In this document: piece after piece, positions 25,201 to 37,500 of the stretch
Layout: each line of letters opens with the position of its first letter
How positions within the stretch are numbered: the first letter of the stretch is position 1
NCBI RefSeq assembly: GCF_964355755.1
Contig: NC_092674.1
Location: forward strand, 2,983,001 to 3,043,000
From: Antedon mediterranea
Lineage: Eukaryota; Echinodermata; Crinoidea; Comatulida; Antedonidae
DNA length: 60,000 nucleotides
Reading direction: 5' to 3'
Position numbers and translations under genes: made by a program
Notes under the pieces: model-generated
Told to the model about the DNA's origin: nothing
Seen by the model: the letters and a program-made list of their open reading frames with translations, nothing else
Databases searched by the model: none

Positions 25201-28200
25201 AAATCACGTCACCAGTGGATTCCAAACTCGCGACGTCATGTACGTTGTCTTTGTCAACTAATTTACATCTCTCTCCCCCCGTCAAACGACGACCACCCGA
25301 TCATTGTGAAATACATTTTTTGTAGATTTTCTAAGCTAGGCCTAAAGTGTAATAATAACAGTAGTAGCATATATTTATTTGACATTTAATGAAATACAAA
25401 ATTTAGTACAGATTACGGAGTCATAAATTATACTATTTTTATACCTCTATAGTACAGATCGTATTATCGGCTTCACGTACAATACTAGTTACTACTCGAG
25501 GCCTAGCCTAATGGGCGAGAGCCATTTTGACTAGGGATTCCATGCCACGATGGCTACGTTAAAACAGTGGGGCCCATAGCCCTAGCTAGCCTACTACTAG
25601 ACGATTGGCCCATAAATAACAAAACCCATCCTATCAACCAAACTCATAAACAATCTAAACCTAAAACGTTCTACAAAATCGGCTGTAATTGAAGCAAAAC
25701 AAGGTCCGATCGCCGTCCAATCGTCTAAAATAAAATAGGCTTAGTTTACTCTCCAAAAAAGCGGATACTCATGCATCAAGCAAGTAGACCAGGTAGTAGA
25801 AAGGAGACCTAGCCGATCCGGCCCAGTTAAAAATTGAGCTAGCTAGTGTAGTAGCTCAAGAATTGATACTACCAGGCCTTTTACTATAGGCTGCACTACA
25901 CAAATATTCCAACTCTCTCATTCAAGCTATATTATCTATACCATTCCGGTAGGTCGAGTCGACCTTCAATCAAATACTGTATATCGTTCATGTTGTGATT
26001 ATAGACGGGACGGGGTATACTCGACCCGACCAGTTTGGTATTGTTGTATCTGCTTATCACGTGACGATGCCAGGCATGGGCAGCAGAGAGAGCACGTGTA
26101 TCGTCGTCTCGCTCGATCCGATCCTCAGCAGGAATGTACAGTATACGTTACGCTTCATTGATTTTGATTTTTCCCTAAGTCGGTGCGAAAATCGGCAAAC
26201 GTAAAGTGCAAACATATCAAATTTTTCACTATTTTGATGAATTTTCATAAAAAATTGACTTTATAAATGGGAAGACCGACTAAAATTACATCAGATAAGT
26301 ATAATTTTACAAAAGTAATTGATATGGTTAATGATAACGAGTCGTCGGAAGACGGACCATTTCACGAATTTCCTATTTTGTAACCACAGTGTGATTTTGC
26401 CGTAGCTGCACTTGTAATCTGGCCTGATTTCACAGCCTTCGTTCTGCTTCACTGGGCACTTATATAAATTGAAACTTTTACCGTTCAAGAGACAAACAAA
26501 TATATTTTACATTTTTTACTATTCATTTTAAACCCGGAACCCCCCTTTAAACTCTCTCCACACTATCGAACTATTAATGTGCCCAAATAAGGTAGTGATA
26601 TGCTCAAATATGGTAGTAATATGACATCATCGTGTACAGTATGGGCACATCACATTTGTTTTGTCACATAAAGTTTGATAGAGTTTGTGTAGATAGAGCT
26701 TTAGACAATGTTATTGTCAATGTCAGTCAGCATACACAAACAAATATACAAACAAATCTAAATTAAACTCTATTTTACTTCAAGTTCAGAAAGATGAAGT
26801 GAAGAAGCATGAAAATTAGAGAAAAATGAGGAACAAGATAAGTGGAGGAGAGATGAAATACATAAAGAAAGAATTATTATAATAGAAATATTATTAATAA
26901 ATCAGTATATGGAACATTATAATCGGAAAACTCCTTCGAATAGAGTGTAAATAGAAATAAGAAAGATATGAAGAAGTGGAATAGAAAGATTATTGATAAA
27001 GCATTATAAACCGTATATTAAAGTCAGTTAAATAACTTGAAATAGAGTGAAAATAGATATCAAAATGCTGATTACTGTTCTCATGATTGATGGAAGGATT
27101 AAATAATTCTCACTTGGTTTATTTGAATAAATACAAATTTCTTTCTCATGAAATTCTTATTTGAAGAATAAACCTGTATCAATCATGATTCATTAAGATT
27201 TTTGATCCAATTCTTCAAAAGTGAATTTATAAATACTGTCAACTCTCTATCAGTCACAATTATAACAAGCTTTGAAACCTATAAAGCCAGGATTATAATG
27301 TAGAATATATTGTTTGAAGGTTTGCATGGCGAAATCAAATGAGAATTCATTCTCACTCCTGAGGACGATCAAAGCATATTGATCGAAACGTTGAGAAACT
27401 TAACAGTTATTTTCATATATATGGTGTACCGCAAACTTTATATCAACAATGTACTGTAAAATTGTTGTGTAGATAACCTAGCACTGTAGTAGTATATTGC
27501 TTGATCTACTGTAGTTGTGCAGGGTAGAGGGTAGAGTCATCCCACCCAGCATAAAGCTTATTTTAAGGCCTAGCAAATATCTCAATCACAACTACAGTAT
27601 GGGTGACCTGGTTTAACGTTAGAAACAAAATGTTGTTATATTTAAATCATATTATTATGTAGAGAATCCTAGTAGTACTGTAAGAGTATAGATTGCTTGG
27701 ATGTACTGTAAATGTGCTGGGCAGAGTCACCCCACCTAAAAACCTTCCACCCAGCTAAAAGAATATTTTAAGGCATTGAAAATATCATAACCATGTGCCT
27801 AAGAAAGAACCTCTTAAACTTAGCTTTGGTATAACTAATATGTTGTTATTATATATTTTAAATCATTTACTCCAAAAAAGTCCTTCTCTGAAATAAACCT
27901 ACATTTTATATAAGACAAATTTGCAAAAGTATTTTAAGCACACGGAACTGCTTTTTTTTTTTCTCGCAATACTGGGTTCCTTTCATACAGCATAAAAATG
28001 CTTAATTTAAAAACAGATTTGTATCATCTATATAAAGGATGTTTTTCCAGCACAAGGTCATATGGCAGACACTTATTCTACGTTTAACAAACTATTTTCT
28101 AAAACTATGTTGGAAATTGTAAAAAAGACAATACAACTCCAGAATAACAAAGGACTTGCACAAAGCATAGAATCAAAGTATGCTGACAACAGACAATTGA

Positions 28201-31200
28201 TAGTAGATCACAACAATAGCTAACAATTTTTATTTTATAACTAAAGAGAACTAGCAAGCACAGTAAACATGGTAATGTCATAATCCAATCATGGAATAAT
28301 GCTCACTAGCATTTGATATTTAATCATAAAGCTCTGTCTACACTATCAAACTTTATGTGACAAAAAAAAAATTCTTGTATAGCTCTAAAAAATTGTTTAA
28401 ATTATACTTTAAATTGTATTTCCATTTGAAGGGTCAAGGATTTGAAAGTACAACATTTTCTTACACAAATTTTGTTACAAATTTGCAGAAGTACTGAAAC
28501 TTGAAAGTATTAGGAAAGATATGCTTAAATAAAACATTGCCTACAGCAACGCGGTGACTGATCTATTATATGCTAATGCAATTTAGACATATTGTTCTGT
28601 GTGTCTGGTAATATTTTCAATAAAGCTATATGATCTCTGCTATTTGTTCAAGTATCTTCTTTATAATAAACAATCAAAAAGGGCATGTTTAAAGTAACGG
28701 TTAATAAAAATATAGAATCTATGTTATTCCTTACCATTACTGTTCGTCTGTGTAAATTGGCCTTTAAGTCTGTTGTAAACAGAGCATGATGAATTCAAAC
28801 GAAGAGGAGTTTATGTATAAAACACGATAGCAGTGGAACTTATGACTAATGAAAGCATCATAGTCCAGTGAAAATGATGTTTACAAATTACAGTAAGCAA
28901 TCTATGTATGCCACCAAATTATGTCTCAAAATTATGTCAGTTCAACGTATTAATAGATTTAATTCATCCGAGTTATTTCAAATGCACGACGATCAAACAA
29001 ACAAGTTATTAATTTGTCCTAATAATTTACCAAGCATAATTTGGTTTCAATATTCTACTATTATCATAGACTTTGAACATCTACTTTGATGGTAGGATGC
29101 GAAAAGATGTTGGCAGAAAATGATTCAAAAGTGTCCCTTTAATAAGTGTCCCTTTAATTAGTGTACCTTTTAATTAGTGTCCCATCAATGTGTCCCTTTA
29201 ATAAGTGTCCTATTAAATATGTGTCCCTTTAATAAGTGTCCCTTTTAATAAGTGTCCCTTTTAATAAGTGTCCCTTTAATAAGTGTCCTTTTAATCAGTG
29301 TTTCTTTAATAAGTGTCCTTTTAATAAGTGTCCCTTTAATAATGTATAGAGCCAGCATTTATATACAGAAACAATAAATTATCCTGAATTGTAGTTTTTG
29401 CCAGAACCATCAATCAGATTTGAAACATGTTTGCCTGATAAATTACTTGCAAAGATGTGTCCACAACTTTTACAGCAAAACTTGGCGACTGTTGTGTGTA
29501 GAATTTGTACTTCACTTTTAAGTGCATTTCAACGGGCAATTTAGTAAAGGAAATAAAGTAAAATGTATGAATATATAGTAATCATTATCTGCAAGATGCA
29601 TTGACTGTCAAGCACAATATAACAGTCATTCTATCAAGTCCAAATAGGAGGGCCAATGAAGGATATTATTTTAGGAGTTTAGGAGACAGACATCTTCTCG
29701 AAAACTTGGTCCCCACTTTTACGAAATGACGTCGGAACAACTTAAGTGTAGTTGACCAATCACAAGTGACAGTTTGGATGATCCATCGTATCGTGATTGG
29801 TCAAATTACTTGCACCACACTTGCGATTTGTCCAAGTGGGAGCCAAGCTTTAAGGATGTGGTTGAAGATGGTCTAGAAACTATCATTATCCAATAGGGGT
29901 GCTATACTTCTTTTCTATTTTTTCTCTTTGGAGAGATACATTATTGCCAGTTTATTCGGGTAAGCTAGGAACGCAATAGCCTGTGTGAAACCCAATTACA
30001 TTGACAGCAAGCATAGACATAAACAGATGCAATGTGTATCACACATTGCCATCTCAAGCAATTTGTAGATATAGTTCAGGAACATGGTGTTAGCACTTAC
30101 AATAAATAAGTAGGTCCATTAGCAACAAGGTCAACAAAAGTATCTCCATAAAGAAAAAGCATCAAGATCCCTGTTATCTACTAAAGTGAACTTGAAGCAT
30201 ATTGGACATTCTTGCATGCATCTTTACATGAGAGACTTTTAACGGATTCATTGAATAAAACAAGATATTCTATCAATTTCTATATCATCTAGATTTGAAC
30301 TCGTCACTTTGAGAAAAAAAGATTCTTACAATCACATGGGTTATCCGCAACAAAAGTGTTAACAAAAATATATTAACACTTAACAGGGCTCGAAATTCAA
30401 CCTAACAAACTAGATATTTTGCTAGTACATAGACGTTGAAATTTCTAGTTGAAAATGTAAACACATTGTTAGCTGATCTAAATTTTTTTGGAATACTACT
30501 ATAAACTATCAAAATAATTACTTTTTAGTCTAATAACAGACTTGATGATTGTCAATATTCTACTTCATGTTGTAGTTAATTATTTAATTTACTAAAACAT
30601 GATTTGTTGGGTTAACCATTTTGGTTGTTGTTGACAACTACACTGTAGCAAAGGTTTGTAGTAATAAAAAAAGTGCATTCAGAGATATCATATCAATGAC
30701 TAAATTTAATTACTTTATTATATACAAATTCTGAGATTTTTGTATTGCAATATCTTTTATAAATAATACAATACATTTTTATAATGGTATTAATAATATC
30801 ATCAGGTGCTTAATTATATTTGAAAATGGCTCTTAATGTCAAGCGCAAATATAAGTGATAAAATATATTAAAACGATAAGTAATTTAAAATGAAATGTTT
30901 TGTCAAAGAATGTTATAAAATGGATTGTAAATTGATGGGATTGTTATGATTGCTTTCTCAACATGAATTTACCATTAGTTGCTATGGCGATTAAGATATC
31001 GTCGTTATTAATCACAATTGCTATGCAACAATCAGGAACGGTGTATGGATTGTTGAAACAGATAATACCTAATGGAATAATGTTTTAGAATAAGACATAC
31101 TGTAAAAACAAAAATGTTTGCATTGGTTGCCGATTTAAGTTCAGACACCCCAAGCTCTAATTTATTTTTTAAATTGGGGAAAACCCGTGCCAACATTATT

Positions 31201-31500
31201 GTATACTGTTATTACTACATACTCTATATAATAGATAACTGAGGACTAGTGCTGTTCCGCCGTACCACGCCGAGAATGTTAAAGAGTCGCTATCCTATCG
31301 AGTTCGAACAATACCGTGAAAGCCCCAGTGGTCTAACGGTTAGGACATCTGCATATCAAGCAGGCGGTCCGAGTTCGAGTCTCGGTTGGGGCGACTTTTT
31401 CTCATTCTCACAGATTTCCTCATCTTTATCGTTTCAAATTAATTAATTAAATTTCAGTATATTACCGGGCGGTTTAGAATTAATGTTCTATGCCTGATTT

Positions 31501-31554
<54 letters not shown>

Positions 31555-34500
31555 TTTTTTAAAATCATCAATTTAAAATAAACAAGAGGGTGGGTAGCAA
31601 GAAGATGGAACAGCAAAATGCTCTTCCATCTTTTTCACTTACGGACTAAGAAAATTATTAATTTTTAATAATTTTAATAGTTCGGTTTAAAATAAACAAG
31701 AAGGTAGGTAGCTAGAAGACTGAACAGCAAAATGCTCTTCCATCTTTTTTACTTGCTCCTAGGAAAATTATTAACTTTTAATAATTGTAATAGTTCGTTT
31801 GGCAATTCTCCAAATACATTACTAGCAAGGACAATTTTGAGATTACATACTTATCCTTTGGGCTTGCTTGGTTGTGCAATAAATTATTTCTTCAAAAGCA
31901 GCAAAGATATGAATCAGTAATATAAATTCATAACTTTCTATTGTGCTATTTCTAACTGGGTGTTCCTACTATCAAGATGTTTATCTATTTATAACAAAGA
32001 ATATCTACAAAGTGCAGACTGATATGGTTCAATTCTTTCTTCTTTTCCTATCTATAAGTCTATTCATTTAAGACAAAAATATCAGTATTCTGTATGTGTT
32101 TAGACACTGGTGGTAAACCATATAATAATTGCACAATGATAGTGAGGCAGTAGGGCTGTACAAACAGCCATGCAATAAACGCTGTTGAGTTAAGTCATTA
32201 AATGCACAATGTCTAAACAATAGCTGGGGTTTTAATTAATAGCTCACTTACACTGCAGTATTAATTGCGTACAGGAATGCTTAGGGTAAAATGTTTAAAG
32301 CCTTGTTCGCACTGGATTTCAACAACGGTAAATCTGTTGTAAATGTGACCATTGTTCGCACTAGAGATAATTTTAAGCAGCTTTATCACAATTTAACTGT
32401 GACATTAAAAATTGTTTAGATTGGACTTTCTTTGGTAACCGGCGACTCCAAAACGATCATGGTTTAAGCGTTTTTTATTGAAAACCATTAACCGATTCAC
32501 CACGATAAGCGCTTAAAGCGCTCAAAAGGTTAAAAGTCAAGGTCATTGTAAACAAATTTTCAACAAAAAAAAAGTAAATCGAATTTACATGCGCAGTTTG
32601 CTGTGCATGAATCGTAACAACAAATTATACAAAATACTCACAACTTTTTTTTTAAAAATATGCTTCTAAATATATAAAAACAATTGTTGAAGTTAGTTTG
32701 AAAATAAAATTCGAAAATATAACCGTTTTTCGAAGCACGCTGTTCGAAACGCGACAGGCGCGTTGAATGAATCTAGGCCTAAACATACAACGTAAAATCG
32801 TCTAAAATCCATCTTTATTTCTAATAATCACTATTTTGAAACTTGTATACAATAAATGTATAATAAATAAAGATTATGTATCAGTTACAGTGTCTAAATC
32901 GTCATATTTCCATGTAAAAATGTGATTTTTCTACCGGAGAAAAGTCGTGAAGATGTCCTCACGAGGGCCGCGCCATATTGTTTACCTTTGATTGTAATAT
33001 GAACCCTGACATGTCAGATGCATTATGGGCATGAAATATTTGTTCAAACTCTGCGCAAAGGTCAGTTTATTGAAGCATAACTTTTGACAAACATTTTGAT
33101 ACCAAACTTGTTTTAATTTCATAAGTTTTCGACGCATTTTCGTCAAATTTTCTGCAAGCTACACGTCTAAAACAGCGGACTAAGCTCCCGAGGGATGCCG
33201 GTGCGCGTGGGAATAGCGAATTCCAAGTCGCTTTCGGGATGTTTTTTTTAACATTCCCGGTGAACAAACAGCGGCGAGGACGCTCTCGGGGCGGCTCCCG
33301 ATAGGCCTAGGCCCCATATGGTCATCGTCGGATGAGTCAGTCTACTAATTTCTTCATAATTTCGAAACCGGTCATTCATAATGGTCAAGTTTGGTCTTAT
33401 TTTGAAGAGAAGAAATAGGTTCTGATGAAGAGATGAGTTTTATTATGAAATATTTATTAATTTTTGTGCATTTGGTAGTCAAAGATAAATTACAAATTTT
33501 TAATAATTTTCCTAAAATATTTCTAAAATTTGCATAATCCATACTCCGCCAAAATAAGTTGTAACACAAATTTGATAACATATTTGGAAATAAAATGTCC
33601 TTTGTATTATTTTTGTTTTTTAATTTTTTTAATGTCTGTGTTTAGAAAAAAAGTTAGGGTTAATTATATGACATATGCTTTTTGGGTCCCAGGGGAGCAA
33701 AATAAACTTAGGGGTCAATGGGTTAAAGACAATATACATATTTTCACAACCTGTTATTGGCGGTTTCATCGCTGTAGGTTGACAACTGAATAAAATAAAA
33801 AAATAAACAAGTTTGCGATTACAAGGTAATAAATTTCAAGGTCATTATAAAAACCATTTTTCTTCCGCCAACAAATGAATAAAAACGATTAATAGTCAGA
33901 CAAATGAAAGTCAAATGATATTTCATATCTGATCTAAAAATAACCGCAGATGAGTCATACAATTTTATTAAGACTACAGACATTCATGATAAGTTCAATA
34001 TTTTCTTTATTGCTTTACATACATGGCGGTATCCTTTAGATCATGATTTACTTGAAGTCTATCATGGCTGTTTTATCCTACTAATATTATTTTATAATGC
34101 ATTAAGACTTTTCGAATGAAAATCTAACGATTATGGCCTCCTATAAATCCGCAATTGATTTAATTTTTTCGTCATTAATGATTTTTCGTGAATAGGCCGC
34201 GATAATATGCATGATACAGTATTAATTGTTCACTAGCCCGAACGGCAAGTGAAAAGATGGCTAGCCCCTGGTGGTTTTTGATAGACGCTAGGCTAATATG
34301 AATCGAGACAGACAATTTATACACCTGTATGAATTCTAGATTGTTATAATTTTATTTAATTTATGATGTGATTAAAATTCTGTCGCCAGTCAGTCCGTCC
34401 AACACCTGTCAGTAAAACTTAATGTACAATAATACGTCAACGTCCAGATTATTTTTCAACTGAATAATTCTGCATAATATCGAGCAATATATTGTGTATT

Positions 34501-37500
34501 TTGTAACTTATTTTCAACAACAAATTCTTTCTTCAAAGACAGAAAATGTTTGTTCTCCACCAAAGTGCCCCCTTAATAGTATCCCCTGATTAGAGATGTC
34601 TCAAAGGAGGGGTATTGTATGTTTTCACACTATCGCCAACCCCAATTAAGGGGACACCACTATTAAGGAAAGTTGGAAACACTTTTATAGGTTCCAAAGG
34701 TGTCTTGCTTAATAGGGGTTGGTTCTACTGTGCTGAAATTTGGAGGACCACATGTCATAAAAACAATGTCAATTTTCCTCTATTAATACATTACTACACA
34801 GATTGCAATCATATTTATGATGCCGGTTTCTACTATCAGGAAATAATTTACCTATAAAAATAACAAAGAATAGCCGAAAAATAGACAATCACCACCCTGG
34901 GCGAAAAAATTTATAAGGTATAAAGTTCAAGTTCAAAGGTCAAAAGCATGGAACAATTGTGTGCATTATAATATGTTACAAAATGCTCACAGTGTACAGT
35001 ATGTAAGTCATATCATATTATATAGGAAAACATGGTAGTTAGCTGTCTAGTCGTAAGAAAATGTACTACATATGGTTCTTATTGTGCTCTATAGTTCTGT
35101 CTACACTATCAAACTAGTTTGACAAAAAAAGTATGATGTGTCCAAATATGGTAGTGATATGACATCATCATGTCCATATATGGGCACATCACATTTTGTT
35201 GTTACAAATAAGACAGAGCTTAATTAAAGAAACTTAAACATTGAAAAGAATAAAATGACAGTGTTGGCATTTAAATATTATTCTTGCCTGGAAATCATGG
35301 TGTTTCACTTTGTGTTTAAAACCTACAGTATTACGGTAATATCATTTAATTGCTGTCAGAATTGTTATCAATTGTATAATGGGGTACTACATTAAATTAT
35401 ACAGACTTAGCAGTCCTACTTTTTAAACCATAATGTATAGAGGAGTAGACACTCCATTTTGAAATACTACATTTCTTAAAATTTAAATTGATTGTTCAAC
35501 ATGACATACTTTTATGTTTCTCGTACTGAAACCTAATTTTAATTTTGTGAATTAATTTAAATATGGGGTTTTAGTTTATAAGGAGGCTTAAGTTTGAACT
35601 CTATTGTGAAACAACTTTGAAGGACAATTTTTGCCTTGAAAAAGAATCTTTTGGAGTCCTGTAATCTACTTGAAAATTGATGCTTGAAAACTATCAGTGA
35701 TAAAGAAAACGAACAGCACATCAACTCCTACTTCAAAAGCAATTAAATGAGGTTTTTAATCTAGACTGGTATTATCTGTAATAATACAAAGAGATCCTTT
35801 ATCTCTGTTAACTGACCATGATAGGTATGTTCACATGTAAATAAAACATCATGATCAGTTACTCATGATCAAGGATTAGGTAGTGAGAATTACCAAAGTT
35901 CTCAAATTTAATTAGGTAAAGTGAAAATTAATTGGTTAAAACTGACCATAACAGGTATGTTCACACATGTAAATTATACATCATGATCAGTTACTCATGA
36001 CCAAGAATTAAATTGTACATAGTGAGATTGACCAAAATTCTCAAAGTTCAGTAAAAGTGAAAATTAATTTAAAACACACGACGTACCTGCCAATTGTTTT
36101 ATAATCATCTTCTCACTATCCAGCCACGTCTGCAAAATATAAAATTATTATAATTTAATAAACACTCCACTTTTTTACTCCTCTTTCCAAGTATTCTATC
36201 TGTTATATTAATCAGTAGTTTTAGTATAAAAGTAATGCAATCAATGTAATATATCATTTCCAATTTGCTTTAAAAAAAATGTAAAACAATGAAATAACTA
36301 AATAGAATCTCTGATCTTACTATAGGAGAGTCTACAATGCTTTGCAAAGTTTCACACATTTAAATGTTTTAATAAATTGTAAAAGTCTAATAAATTAGAA
36401 CTCTCCAAACCAGACACCCTTGGGCTAGCCTAATAATATGTCTGGTTTATTTGTAAAGTCTAGTATTCTGAATGTAAAAAAGAAATTGGGACATTATGGA
36501 CCTCAAGAAAAGTCTGGATTTGGGAGTGTTTCTGGTGTTCACAGAATCCGGGATTGGGAGAGCTAACTGTAATCAAATGGGTTTTAAAAATATATGAAAT
36601 ATAATTAGCTGACTCTTTTATCTTTTTTTTCTGTACTCCATAAAAATTATCAAGAATTTGTTATGGCTCCAACGAAGCAATTCACATTAATTAATTCAAC
36701 TAAATTATTATTATTCAATTAATTTCTTACAAAAAATGTAATCAAATTTCATGTTTGTGAATTCATCTGGTCATGAATCCTAGAGTGTTAATTCAAATTA
36801 TATTTTAATTTGAATTGACCAATCACAAGTGACACTGAGTCAAGTGCTTTGGTCAAGTTTATATAGTGTTACTGGGTAGTAGGGATCAATTAAAATAATA
36901 TTTAGCAGGAAGAGCCTAGGTATGACAAGAGGTTAGATAAATAGCCAGAGGTGCAGATATTACACAATGACAAGTAAACGCATTCATTACACATTGGTGT
37001 TATAATAGGTATCCCAATGAAGCGGATTTTCGTTACCGCGATTTTAACACGTTCGTGAAATTTCAAAAAGTGACGTGTCTTTGAAGTTAAAAATATACTA
37101 TTTCTGATATACACATGTGAATAAAAATTATATGTCTGGAAAGATCTTGTTTAAGGGATTATTTTCATATATTTTTAATCTATGTTTATTAAATATTTTA
37201 ATAGAAAACGCGAGTTAAAAATGAGGTACAAAAGCCGGCGAGCCGAAATCCGCGCGCTAAAAATAACTTTGGAAAACACCTACCCATTTTCAAAACACGA
37301 TCGCACGAGGTCCATAATAGGTGGTGGAGTAATTTTTGTTGCATGTTATCAGGCTTTAAATACTCTTTATTTTGATATGTAAATCGGTTATTATTATTAT
37401 GTACATCCGCCTCAAATGTCAATTTTAACGATAAAAATTGAATTTTTTAGTCTTTCTCATTATCAAAATCTGGCTAATTTAGTATTGAATTGAAGCTAAT

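Noticed and set aside
30101-30170. Possible minus-strand exon ([15 protein letters not shown]) with a good donor GTAAGT
   Set aside because: The acceptor (GTAGATAACAG) lacks a pyrimidine tract, the phase does not fit FARP exons 3 and 4, and no partner exon was found.
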